Source: Rhodobacteraceae bacterium KLH11
Lineage (GTDB): Bacteria; Pseudomonadota; Alphaproteobacteria; Rhodobacterales; Rhodobacteraceae
Reading direction: 5' to 3'
Length of the DNA stretch: 64,000 nt
NCBI GenBank assembly: GCA_000158135.1
Contig: DS999531.1
Span: 2,784,008-2,848,007, forward strand
The position numbers were made by a program, and so were the translations under genes. Within the stretch, counting starts at the first letter, position 1; the number at the start of each line of letters is the position of its first letter. The notes below the pieces were generated by a model. The model was not told the DNA's origin, ran no database searches, and saw nothing but the letters and a program-made list of their open reading frames with translations. This document shows, piece after piece, positions 37,919-48,096 of this stretch.

Positions 37919-38737
37919 ATGACCCCCGAGACCCTGTTTTCACTTCGCGGCAAGACTGCTCTGGTAACCGGCGGCGCAACGGGGATCGGGCGCATGGCGG
38001 CCGAAGCGCTGGTGCAGGCCGGAGCGCATGTTCTGATCGCTTCGCGCAAGGGCGATGCCTGCGAAGAAGCTGCAGCCCGGCTTAACGCGATAGGGGCGCC
38101 GGGCTCAGCCGAAGGTTTCGCGGCAGATATCAGCAGCGAAGAGGGGATCAATGCGCTGGTGTCCGAGGTCAACAAGCGCACGCAATCGCTTGATATCCTG
38201 ATGAATAATTCTGGTGTTAGCTGGGGCGCGCCGATGGGGCAATTCCCCTATCACGCATGGGACAAGGTGATGTCGGTGAATGTGGCAGGTATCTTTGACC
38301 TGACCCAGAAACTGCTGCCGCTTTTGATAAAATCCGCCTCGGATGAAGATCCGGCGCGGGTGGTCAATGTGGGCTCGGTGATGGGCGAAGTGCCTATGGG
38401 GGACGGGGCTTACAGCTATTCGGCGTCGAAGGCCGCAGTGATTCATCTGTCGAAAATCATGGCCAAGGAACTGGCCCCGCACCGGGTCACGGTGAATGCG
38501 CTTGCTCCGGGGCCGTTCGTGTCCCGCATGACCGCCTTTGCGACCGAAGATGAAGACACGCGCGAACAGGTGGGTCAGGGGGTACCACTGGGCCGTGTGG
38601 GCCGGGCCGAGGACATTGCGGGCTGTCTTCTGTTCCTGTGTGGTCGTGGTGGCAGCTATGTCACCGGCGCGGTCTTACCGGTTTCCGGGGGGATCAACGT
38701 ACAAACGGCAGGCAATATCTTTGCGGCAGCTCTCTAG
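37919..38737 (+). CDS. SDR-family oxidoreductase
   Basis: A 272-residue classical short-chain dehydrogenase/reductase. NAD(P) site TGGATGIG (residues 17-24), NNSG (97-100), catalytic Ser154 and YxxxK at Tyr168-Lys172 (YSASK), and a C-terminal PVSGGINVQ are intact. It is most like 3-oxoacyl-ACP reductase-like or rhamnolipid RhlG-like enzymes; the substrate is unknown. GAAGGAGAG lies five bases before the ATG. It starts a run of plus-strand genes that includes a phosphotransferase, a hydrolase and a thioesterase. Confidence 0.85.
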   Translation: MTPETLFSLRGKTALVTGGATGIGRMAAEALVQAGAHVLIASRKGDACEEAAARLNAIGAPGSAEGFAADISSEEGINALVSEVNKRTQSLDILMNNSGVSWGAPMGQFPYHAWDKVMSVNVAGIFDLTQKLLPLLIKSASDEDPARVVNVGSVMGEVPMGDGAYSYSASKAAVIHLSKIMAKELAPHRVTVNALAPGPFVSRMTAFATEDEDTREQVGQGVPLGRVGRAEDIAGCLLFLCGRGGSYVTGAVLPVSGGINVQTAGNIFAAAL

Positions 38738-38763
38738 ATTTCCATTCAGGTGCAGGTGCCAAC

Positions 38764-39786
38764 ATGGACAATAGCTTTGATATTAAAGCAGTAGATGCCT
38801 ATCTTAAAGCGCATCTTCCTGGCTATCACGGCCCGCTTGAAGCCACGAAATTCGAGGTTGGACAATCCAATCCCACCTATCTGCTGCGCACAGCTGCGCA
38901 GACTTATGTGCTGCGGCGCAAACCTCCGGGGGTGCTGCTGAAATCTGCTCATGCGGTTGATCGGGAGTTCCGGGTGCAGCGCGCGCTGGCAAACAGCACT
39001 GTTCCGGTGCCGCAAATGTATTTGCTGTGTGAAGACGACGGCGTAATCGGCTCCGCCTTTTACGTGATGGAGCATCTGCAAGGCCGCATCTTCGTCGATC
39101 CGGTCATGGACGGCGAAGACAATGCCACCAGGGCAGGGGCGGTCGACGAAATGAACCGTGTTCTGGCCGAGTTGCATATGGTCGATATCGACGCTGCGGG
39201 CCTTGCCGATTATGGCCCGCCGGGGAATTACTTTGAGCGGCAGATCGCCCGCTGGACCAAGCAATACCGTGCCTCGGAAACCGATACGATCCCCGCAATG
39301 AACCAACTGATCGCGGCGCTGGAGCATCAGATCCCTCAAGAGGATAACCAGCGAACACTGGTGCACGGGGATTACCGCATCGACAATCTGATGTTCGACG
39401 CAAATGGTACCACCTGCATCGGCGTTCTGGATTGGGAATTGTCGACCATTGGCCACCCTTACGCCGATCTGGCGGCCGTTATCATGCAATGGCAGCTACC
39501 ACCTGGCAAAGAGGGGCGCGGGCTGGCAGGCGTGGATCGGGCGCGTCTCGGACTGCCTTCGGACGAAGCGTTCATTGCCGATTACTGCGCACGGCGCGGC
39601 CTGCCGGGGATCGACAATTTCGGCTTTTATCTCGCGTTCAACTTCTTCCGTATGGCGGGGATTCTTCAGGGGGTCTACAAACGTGCGCTGGATGGGAACG
39701 CCTCAGACCCGGCCCGGGCGCGTGCTTTTGGTGCCTATGTGCCGATCTTTGCCAAACATGGTCTGTCTGCAATAGAAAACGCGTAG
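38764..39786 (+). CDS. APH-family phosphotransferase (ACAD10/11 kinase-domain type)
   Basis: A 340-residue protein kinase-like phosphotransferase. Lys in YVLRRKPPG, the catalytic loop LVHGDYRIDNLMFD (Asp as base, Asn) and the metal-binding IGVLDWELSTIGHPYADLA are present. This subtype corresponds to the kinase domain of ACAD10/ACAD11, which phosphorylates 4-hydroxyacyl-CoAs for beta-oxidation. An acyl-CoA dehydrogenase partner is not directly adjacent here. Its neighbours are an SDR and a thioesterase, in agreement with acyl-CoA metabolism. It is not an antibiotic-resistance gene by this evidence. Confidence 0.85.
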   Translation: MDNSFDIKAVDAYLKAHLPGYHGPLEATKFEVGQSNPTYLLRTAAQTYVLRRKPPGVLLKSAHAVDREFRVQRALANSTVPVPQMYLLCEDDGVIGSAFYVMEHLQGRIFVDPVMDGEDNATRAGAVDEMNRVLAELHMVDIDAAGLADYGPPGNYFERQIARWTKQYRASETDTIPAMNQLIAALEHQIPQEDNQRTLVHGDYRIDNLMFDANGTTCIGVLDWELSTIGHPYADLAAVIMQWQLPPGKEGRGLAGVDRARLGLPSDEAFIADYCARRGLPGIDNFGFYLAFNFFRMAGILQGVYKRALDGNASDPARARAFGAYVPIFAKHGLSAIENA

Positions 39787-39903
39787 AACGGAAAATGCAG
39801 GAGCTTTTGTCATTTTCCCGGGATGCGGCATACACCCGCGATTTATGCTGTTGCTTTGGCCCCGAGAACGGCAAGATCGCGGCACCCAAAACGGAGCTTT
39901 CTC

Positions 39904-41121
39904 ATGGGGTTTGATCCCTCGGCCCTGACCCATATCCAAAACTGGATGCACAGATATGTGGACCAGAAGAAATACGCAGGCAGTGCCCTGTTGATCCATC
40001 AGAACGGGCAGGAGGCGTTCTTTCACGCCTGCGGCCGCCGCTGCATCGAAAACGATCTGGCCTTTCAGCGCGATAGCCTGGTTCGGATCTATTCGATGAC
40101 CAAACCCGTCACCTCGGTCGCGCTGATGATGCTGGTTGAACGCGGAGAATTTCATCTTGGCGCACCGGTATCGGATTTCCTGCCGGAATTCGCCGCGATG
40201 CAGGCACTGATTCCCGGTGCGACGCGTCTGGATCAGACCGAAGACGCACCAACCCCCAACCTGCATCAGTTGCTGACGCATACCAGCGGCCTCAGCTACC
40301 CGTTCAACCCCGGCCTGTTGCCGAAAGCGATGGACGAACATGGCCTGATCTTCTCGCCGCAACAGGGAACGCTGGCGGACCGGGTCAAGGTTCTTGCGCA
40401 ATTGCCGCTGGCGTTCCAGCCGGGCACACGCTGGGAATATTCAGTCGGCATTGATGTCATCGGGCGTGTCATCGAAGTTGCATCGGGTCAATCCCTGGAT
40501 ACGTTTTTCGCCGAACATATTTTTGAACCGCTTGGGATGCGCGAAACCGCCTTTACCGTGCCTGCCGGGGCAGGGGACAGGTTTGCCTCGCTCTATACCC
40601 CACTCGAAGGGGATGCCATGGCACTGAACGCGGCAAAGTCGGGTGGTGAGACGTTGCGTCTGGTCGATAACGCCGGAGACTCGCCTTTCGAGGCGACAAC
40701 AACATTCTCAGGTGGCGGAGGGTTGATCAGCACGATCGACGATTTCAGCCGCTTTGCCGAGATGCTGCGCAACAAAGGCAGCGGCCAAGGGGCCCGCCTG
40801 CTTGGACCAAAGACCATAGAATTCATGATGCGCAACCACTTACCCGGCGACATTGCATCAATGGGGCCGCAAAGTTTTGCCGAACAACCCATGGAGGGCA
40901 CAGGCTTTGGCATCGGTGGTGCCGTGGTGCTGAACCCGGCGCGGGCCGGAAGCCCGGGCTCGGCTGGTGATTTCGGTTGGGGCGGGATGGCCTCAACTTA
41001 TTTCTGGGTGGACCCGGCTAATGCGCTTTCGACCGTATTCTTCACCCAGCTCTCGCCCTCCAGCTCTTATCCGTCACGTGCCGAGCTGAAGGCACTGGTG
41101 CACGGGGCGCTTGTTGAATGA
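39904..41121 (+). CDS. Serine hydrolase of the beta-lactamase (class C/EstB) fold
   Basis: A 405-residue cytoplasmic (no signal peptide) protein with the SxxK catalytic pair at Ser64-Lys67 (IYSMTKPVTS) and the Tyr residue in WEYSVG (Tyr179). The third KTG motif is replaced by a GWGG-like region (FGWGGMAST). These features fit EstB-type esterases rather than true beta-lactamases. The start ATG follows GGAGC by eight bases. It lies between the phosphotransferase and the TesB thioesterase, in the same direction. Confidence 0.85.
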   Translation: MGFDPSALTHIQNWMHRYVDQKKYAGSALLIHQNGQEAFFHACGRRCIENDLAFQRDSLVRIYSMTKPVTSVALMMLVERGEFHLGAPVSDFLPEFAAMQALIPGATRLDQTEDAPTPNLHQLLTHTSGLSYPFNPGLLPKAMDEHGLIFSPQQGTLADRVKVLAQLPLAFQPGTRWEYSVGIDVIGRVIEVASGQSLDTFFAEHIFEPLGMRETAFTVPAGAGDRFASLYTPLEGDAMALNAAKSGGETLRLVDNAGDSPFEATTTFSGGGGLISTIDDFSRFAEMLRNKGSGQGARLLGPKTIEFMMRNHLPGDIASMGPQSFAEQPMEGTGFGIGGAVVLNPARAGSPGSAGDFGWGGMASTYFWVDPANALSTVFFTQLSPSSSYPSRAELKALVHGALVE

Positions 41122-41170
41122 CCCAGATGCGGATGATACCTGCAAGCCGGGGCAGGCTGGAGAACCGTAA

Positions 41171-42037
41171 ATGACTGAAGCCGAACGTATATTACTTGAT
41201 CTGCTGGATATAGAACGGCTGGAGGTTGATCTTTTTCGCGGTACCGGTTCGGGCGGTGAAACCCCGACACGGATTTTTGGCGGGCAGGTGATCGCGCAAG
41301 CGCTGGCTGCGGCCTATAGAACGGTCGAGGACCGCCTGTGTCATTCGCTGCATGCCTATTTCATCAGGCCCGGCGATCCATCCATTCCCGTTATATATCA
41401 AGTAGATCGCGCGCGGGATGGAGGTTCATTCACAACCCGGCGCGTGGTGGCGATCCAGCATGGTAAGCAGATTTTGAACATGTCAGCCTCGTTCCACACA
41501 CAGGATGAGGGGTGGGATCACCAACACCCCATTCCCCAGGTGGATGCCCCGGAATACCACCCGTCACGCGATGAGCTGCGCCAACGATACCTGTCCCGCG
41601 TGCCCGACAAGCTGAAACCCGAATTGCTGCGCGAGCGGCCCATCGAAGTACGCGAGGTCGGGCCGCTGGATATCTTCGCCCCCGAAAAAGCAGATGACCG
41701 GAACCATCTTTGGTTCCGCATGAACGCAGCCAATCATGTAGATACCATCACACAGCATCTGTTGCTGGCATATGCCTCGGACATGAGCTTGCTCAGCTCG
41801 GGCATGCGACCTCATGGGCTCAGCTGGTTTACCGGCGAAATCGACGGGGCCAGTCTGGATCACGCCTTATGGTTTCACGCGCCGGTCCGGTTTCAGAACT
41901 GGCACCTGTATTCAATGGAATCCCCCTGGACGGGGCAGGGGCGCAGCTTCAATCGCGGCTCAATCTATGCGCAGGATGGCCAGCTTGTCGCCTCGGTGGC
42001 GCAAGAAGGTTTGCTGCGCCGTCGAAGGCCACGTTAG
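41171..42037 (+). CDS. tesB: Acyl-CoA thioesterase II (TesB family)
   Basis: A 288-residue double-hotdog thioesterase hydrolysing acyl-CoA. Signature text includes TRIFGGQVIAQALAAAYRTVE and the catalytic triad region ASDMSLLSSGMRPHG and SLDHALWFHAP. GGAG stands nine bases before the ATG. It converges on the next SDR gene, with a four-base overlap of stop codons. It completes the probable acyl-CoA-metabolism run beginning at 37919. Confidence 0.9.
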   Translation: MTEAERILLDLLDIERLEVDLFRGTGSGGETPTRIFGGQVIAQALAAAYRTVEDRLCHSLHAYFIRPGDPSIPVIYQVDRARDGGSFTTRRVVAIQHGKQILNMSASFHTQDEGWDHQHPIPQVDAPEYHPSRDELRQRYLSRVPDKLKPELLRERPIEVREVGPLDIFAPEKADDRNHLWFRMNAANHVDTITQHLLLAYASDMSLLSSGMRPHGLSWFTGEIDGASLDHALWFHAPVRFQNWHLYSMESPWTGQGRSFNRGSIYAQDGQLVASVAQEGLLRRRRPR

Positions 42038-42801
42038 ACATCATCGGTAAACTGTTGATTTAACTTGTTCATACCGCTGATCCAGCGATCATAATCCGAT
42101 GTTTTGAGACGCATATAGTCAAGAACCTGCGGGTGCGGCAGGATCAGAAAACGCTGTTCCGCCAGTGCTTCAACACAGGCCTGTGCGACATCATCGGGTT
42201 CAAGAATACCATCGATTGCTGCGACCGATGTCTCGTGACCACGTATCATCTCTGACCGGACGGCCTGCGGGCAGAGAACAGAAACCCGGATGCCCTGATC
42301 GCCATATGTAAGCGCAACCCATTCGGCGAATCCAACAGCGGCGTGTTTAGACACACCATAAGGGGCAGCGCCGGGTTGGTTGAGCAAACCGGCTGCCGAC
42401 GCTGTTGTCATCAGGTAACCACCGCCACGGGCAACCATCCGCGGTATCAGATGCCGGGCGGTCCAGACATGTGACATCACGTTGATCTTCCAGATACGAT
42501 CCCAGTCGGCATCCGGCACGTCGAGCCCGCCCAACGTCAAAATCCCGGCATTTGCACAAAACAGATCAATCGGCGCGATCGTGTCCTCAACAGTCTCGAT
42601 CAGCTTTTGAATATCGTTTTCCGCAGAAACATCGCACCTGAAGGCATCACCGCCGATTTTCGCAGCAACATTCCGAGCGCCATCCAAATCGATATCCGCG
42701 CAGATCACATGGGCACCTTCGTCCGAGAACCGCTCAGCAAGACCACGGCCAATACCGCCGGCTGCACCAGTGATGACCACGGTCTTTTGGTTTAGCTGCA
42801 T
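42034..42801 (-). CDS. SDR-family oxidoreductase
   Basis: A 255-residue short-chain dehydrogenase. TGAAGGIG is the cofactor-binding motif (residues 11-18), CADID follows the second strand indicating NAD preference, NAG is present, and the catalytic set includes TASAAG and YGVSK. A CAAM-like YMRLKTSDYDRWI extension occurs at the C-terminus. Substrate is not known. It is convergent with tesB and divergent from the thiC leader region. Confidence 0.85.
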   Translation of the reverse strand: MQLNQKTVVITGAAGGIGRGLAERFSDEGAHVICADIDLDGARNVAAKIGGDAFRCDVSAENDIQKLIETVEDTIAPIDLFCANAGILTLGGLDVPDADWDRIWKINVMSHVWTARHLIPRMVARGGGYLMTTASAAGLLNQPGAAPYGVSKHAAVGFAEWVALTYGDQGIRVSVLCPQAVRSEMIRGHETSVAAIDGILEPDDVAQACVEALAEQRFLILPHPQVLDYMRLKTSDYDRWISGMNKLNQQFTDDV

Positions 42802-43069
42802 GAGGGTGCCTGTGTGTGCTCAGAATTCAAATTCAGCGTAGCATCTTGTAGAAATACCGCCAATGCATGTCGCACCTAAATATATAACATAATACCAATT
42901 ATACCTAAATCTTTTAAAGCAGCTTACTCACACTGCCCGGTCGATCAAACGCAGTATCTTATAGAACCGTCGCGTCGCCTCAACTTAAGATCAGGACTTT
43001 TCTGGGCAAACCCAAACGTGACTTCACAACGCTTTACAAGAGACGCTGCTGCTACTAACCAAGCATTAC

Positions 43070-43170
43070 GCAGGGGAGTCTCGCTTTGGAGACTGAGAGG
43101 CTGACAGGGCAAATGCCCGGTGATGCGACCCTTTGAACCTGACCCAGTTGACACTGGCGTAGGAAGCTAG
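43070..43170 (+). ncRNA. TPP riboswitch (THI element) upstream of thiC
   Basis: The conserved blocks are CTGAGAGG (43093-43100), the CGACCCTTTGAACCTGAC block (43126-43143) and GGCGTAGGAAGC (43156-43167), in the correct order and spacing. It lies 116 bases before thiC. Between it and the start codon, CTCCTC at 43229-43234 is complementary to the ribosome binding site GAGGAG at 43272-43277, which suggests translational control on TPP binding. The 42802-43069 stretch is AT-rich, with no gene I would support. Confidence 0.9.
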
Positions 43171-43273
43171 GGATGCATTGCCACATGCAGGCGGTGCCAC
43201 CTGAACAGAAGGCGTATCTCGCCCTTGCCTCCTCTCCACGTTCATCTGGTGTTTTTTTGAGACCCGAGCTTGA

Positions 43274-45085
<1,812 letters not shown>

Positions 45086-45099
45086 TAAACATGTGCGGG

Positions 45100-45143
45100 G
45101 GCCGGTTTTACCGGCCTCGCGCCACCCCCTCAGGGGTTGGCGC
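45100..45143 (+). terminator. Two hairpins after thiC
   Basis: GGCCGG-TTTTA-CCGGCC (45100-45116) and a longer stem GCGCCACCCC with GGGGTTGGCGC (45119-45143, one bulge) lie 14 bases after the thiC stop. Neither is followed by a T-run, so intrinsic termination is uncertain. The rest of 45144-45419 shows no gene I would support. Confidence 0.45.
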
Positions 45144-45419
45144 AATGCGATCCGTCAACGCGGATCTATCGGGCCAGAGCCAAGTGCCCGTTCCCTCTTT
45201 TCGATCTGGTCGCACGGCGCAGGCCAAACACAATAATACCGCTTTTTTGTATTTTTTTCATAACAGTGCGGTCCGATGGCATGATGTCGCCGTCGCCTGC
45301 GCTGTAATCAGCGCCGTGTGGCTCAAACGTGGAATGTGCCGCAAATTCACGGGTTTTCCCCTTTGCGATGTCGTAGATTCTGACCATCTCGGCGACACAT
45401 CATTTGAAGGAGACACTCA

Positions 45420-45938
45420 ATGTCGCGTCTATTGCTTATCGTAGCCATCGCCGTCATCGGCGCGGGCGCTTATTATTTTGCCACTAAACCAGAACCCACC
45501 CCGACAGAGCAGCTACAGTCAGCTGCCGAGCAGGCCTCTGACGCTGTTGGCGATGCAGTTACCGCCGCGCAGGATGCTGCCAGCGATGCAGCTGATGCGG
45601 TCACGGAACAGGCCTCTGAGGCTGCGTCTTCCCTGACCGATCAGGCTTCTGAGGCGGCATCGTCCGTTTCAGAACAGGTCAACGACGCTGCCTCTGAGGC
45701 CGGCGATCAGATTGCAGCCCTGACAAGCCAGGGGCAGGAACTGTTCAACTCGTGGGTTCAGGACGGCATGCTGACCGCGCAGAATTTTGACTATGATGCC
45801 ATCGTTGACTCAGTGCAAAACAGCACTTTGACACAGGATATCAAGACACAGGCCCTGAATATCCTTGATGAGATCAAAGCCTCACCTGAACTGGTAGTTG
45901 CCAAGATTCAGGAATTGCGGACATTGCTGACGCAGTAA
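45420..45938 (+). CDS. Membrane-anchored protein with 11-residue apolipoprotein-like repeats
   Basis: A 172-residue protein of unknown function. Residues 3-20 are a membrane anchor without an obvious cleavage site. Residues 29-62 are Ala/Glu/Asp-rich and helical; residues 62-105 hold four 11-residue units (TEQASEAASSL, TDQASEAASSV, SEQVNDAASEA, GDQIAALTSQG), a periodicity typical of LEA, apolipoprotein and phasin-like amphipathic helices. Residues 106-172 are another helical region. It is monocistronic, with AAGGAGAC before the ATG, and a hairpin CTGGCCC-ATCCC-GGGCCAG follows at 45954-45972. A role at a membrane or stress protection is speculation. Confidence 0.75.
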   Translation: MSRLLLIVAIAVIGAGAYYFATKPEPTPTEQLQSAAEQASDAVGDAVTAAQDAASDAADAVTEQASEAASSLTDQASEAASSVSEQVNDAASEAGDQIAALTSQGQELFNSWVQDGMLTAQNFDYDAIVDSVQNSTLTQDIKTQALNILDEIKASPELVVAKIQELRTLLTQ

Positions 45939-46145
45939 CACACCCGCACAGAGCTGGCCCATCCCGGGCCAGTTCGCCCTGCCCCTATGTGGCGTGATTT
46001 CCGCGACGCTGCGGCAGATTCAATGGATCTCATGCCTCTTGCGCGTTTGGCATGGCCAATCCGAAAAATTTGAAATATTCATCAGAGACTTACATTCCGT
46101 CATAAACGATATGGCGCTGGCGCCTTTCTGGACAAGGAGTTTTCG

Positions 46146-47174
46146 ATGACCACTCTGCCCGCCACCATGTTCGCCATTGTTCAAACCCATGATGGATATT
46201 CGGGCGCGGCAACCGGTCCGGCGCTAGCGGACGCGGCGGATTGGCTGGCCGAGGCGGAATTGCCAGTGCCTGCTCCCGGGCCGGGTCAGGTTCTGATCCG
46301 GTTACGCGCGGCCACGGTCAATCCATCCGATATCCATTTTGTCAAAGGTGAATACGGGCAGCCACGGGTCAAGGGCGCGGCGGCCGGGTTCGAAGGCTGC
46401 GGGGACGTTATAGCCACCGGAAGCGGTGCCGAAGCGCTGCAGGATCAGCGCGTGGCCTTTGTGGCTGCGGGCGCGGGTGCATGGGCCGAATATGTGGTGA
46501 CGCAGGCACAGATGTGCATCCCGTTGCGATCTGATATCTCGGATGAAGACGGGGCTGCGCAGATCGTTAACCCCCTGACAGCCATGGCAATGGTCGATAT
46601 CGCCCGCGAGGCTGGTGACGCTTTTGTCGTCTCGGCTGCCACCAGCCAACTGGGCAAGCTGATGTGCAGTCTGGGGCGTGATCTGGGTTTGAAGCCGATT
46701 GCCCTGGTGCGCCGGGCCGAGGCGGTTGAATCGCTGAAACAGGTGGGCGCGGCAGAGGTTTTGGTCACTGGCGATCCCAAGATCACACAACAGTTCGCAG
46801 CGATCAGCACCGCCCTGAAACCCCGTGTCTTTCTGGATGCCGTCGCTGATCAACTGTCAGAGCAGCTGTTCTGCGCCATGCCCAACGGCGCACGCTGGGT
46901 TTGTTACGGCAAGCTGAGCTCTGATTTACCCAGGCTGACGCAGATGGGGCAGTTGATTTTCATGCGCAAGCGGATCGAAGGTTTCTGGCTGACCCGCTGG
47001 ATGATGGATACGCCCCTTGCCGACCAGATGCGCGTTATAGCTGAAGTTCAGGCTCGTTTTGCTGATGGGCGCTGGAAAACCGATATATCCGAACGGCTTG
47101 CCTTGCGGGATGTCTTGCCGAATCTGGCCAGTGCGCTGAAAAAGAGTGACGGCAAGGTCATCATCACGCCATAG
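46146..47174 (+). CDS. Zinc-binding-type MDR dehydrogenase
   Basis: A 342-residue medium-chain dehydrogenase/reductase. The GroES-like N-terminal domain includes LRAATVNPSDIHFVKGEYGQPRVKGAAAGFEGCG and the cofactor domain contains VVSAATSQLGKLMCSLGRDLGL. The usual GxGxxG is changed to ATSQLG, and the sequence looks like quinone/enone reductases that do not bind catalytic zinc. Substrate unknown. It precedes the second liv operon by 42 bases and may be co-transcribed with it. Confidence 0.8.
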   Translation: MTTLPATMFAIVQTHDGYSGAATGPALADAADWLAEAELPVPAPGPGQVLIRLRAATVNPSDIHFVKGEYGQPRVKGAAAGFEGCGDVIATGSGAEALQDQRVAFVAAGAGAWAEYVVTQAQMCIPLRSDISDEDGAAQIVNPLTAMAMVDIAREAGDAFVVSAATSQLGKLMCSLGRDLGLKPIALVRRAEAVESLKQVGAAEVLVTGDPKITQQFAAISTALKPRVFLDAVADQLSEQLFCAMPNGARWVCYGKLSSDLPRLTQMGQLIFMRKRIEGFWLTRWMMDTPLADQMRVIAEVQARFADGRWKTDISERLALRDVLPNLASALKKSDGKVIITP

Positions 47175-47216
47175 TAGAACAAAGCGCCGGAGCAAACCGG
47201 TTTAGGGAGGGTGAGA

Positions 47217-48092
47217 TTGGATAACGCACAGCTGCTGATCAGCGGGCTGGCGAATGGCTGTGTCTACGGCCTGATCGCCCTTGGCTTTGTGTTAATCTAC
47301 AAAGCAACCGAAGCGGTGAATTTCGCGCAGGGCGATTTCATGATGCTGGGCGCCTTTGTCACCATTGGCCTGACAAACACCGAATATATAGGGTTGCCTT
47401 TCTTGCTGGCGCTACCGCTTTCGCTGGGGATTATGGCGGCCTTGGGCTATCTGGTCGACCGTCTCATCATCCGTCGCCTGTTCGGAGAAAGCCAAACCGC
47501 CGTCGTGATCCTGACCATTGCCCTTGGTTTCGTCATCCGCTTTGTTGCGGGGCTGATCTGGGGGCACGAACCGCAGACACTGCAGAACCCGCTTGCCGGC
47601 AAAGAGGTCCGTTTTGGCGGGCTTGTTCTGGGGATGGAGGACGTGGCCGTTATCGTCGTCACCGTGCTGCTGACCTGGGGGCTGTATGTGTTCTTCAGCA
47701 AAACCAGACTGGGCCTTGCAATGCAGGGCGCTTCGCAGAACCAGTTGGCGGCGTATTACATGGGTATTCCGGTGAAACGGGTACAGGGGCTTATCTGGGC
47801 TTTGGCCGGGATCGTGGCCGGGATCGCGGGTATTTTGTTCGCCGCAAAGGGCTCGGTTGATCCAACGACCGGCCTGCTGGGGATCAAGGCCTTTGCCGCA
47901 GCCGTGATCGGTGGCTTTGGCAGCCTGCCCGGAGCGTTGGCGGGCGGGCTGATCGTTGGCGTGATTGAACCCTTCGCCAGCCGGTACATCGCCGCCGGGT
48001 ACAGCCAGATCGCGCCTTATGCCCTGCTGCTGGCGGTGCTGATCTTCCGCCCGCACGGGTTGTTCAGTCAGGTCCGGGTCAAGAAGGTCTGA
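47217..48092 (+). CDS. Second ABC transporter permease, LivH type
   Basis: A 291-residue LivH-family permease. LANGCVYGLIALGFVLIYKATEAVNFAQGDFMMLGAF is the conserved N-terminal block, and GFGSLPGALAGGLIVGVIEP is near the C-terminus. I choose TTG at 47217 as start because GGGAGG ends six bases before it; the in-frame GTG at 47211 is directly against that site. It is the first channel gene of the second liv-type operon and is followed by livM, four bases on. Shorter than the paralogue at 2163. Confidence 0.88.
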   Translation: MDNAQLLISGLANGCVYGLIALGFVLIYKATEAVNFAQGDFMMLGAFVTIGLTNTEYIGLPFLLALPLSLGIMAALGYLVDRLIIRRLFGESQTAVVILTIALGFVIRFVAGLIWGHEPQTLQNPLAGKEVRFGGLVLGMEDVAVIVVTVLLTWGLYVFFSKTRLGLAMQGASQNQLAAYYMGIPVKRVQGLIWALAGIVAGIAGILFAAKGSVDPTTGLLGIKAFAAAVIGGFGSLPGALAGGLIVGVIEPFASRYIAAGYSQIAPYALLLAVLIFRPHGLFSQVRVKKV

Positions 48093-48096
48093 TTGC

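Noticed and set aside
38764-39786. Aminoglycoside resistance gene
   Set aside because: The fold is APH-like, but the subtype resembles ACAD10/11 kinase domains and the neighbours are lipid genes, so resistance is not supported.
39904-41121. Beta-lactamase resistance gene
   Set aside because: No signal peptide and the KTG motif is altered; it fits EstB-type esterases.
45166-45387. 73-codon frame on the minus strand beginning MVRIYDIAKGK, between thiC and the repeat protein
   Set aside because: No ribosome binding site before the ATG, no recognised domain, and a basic, low-complexity end. Codon use is not decisive. It could be real but support is too weak to list.
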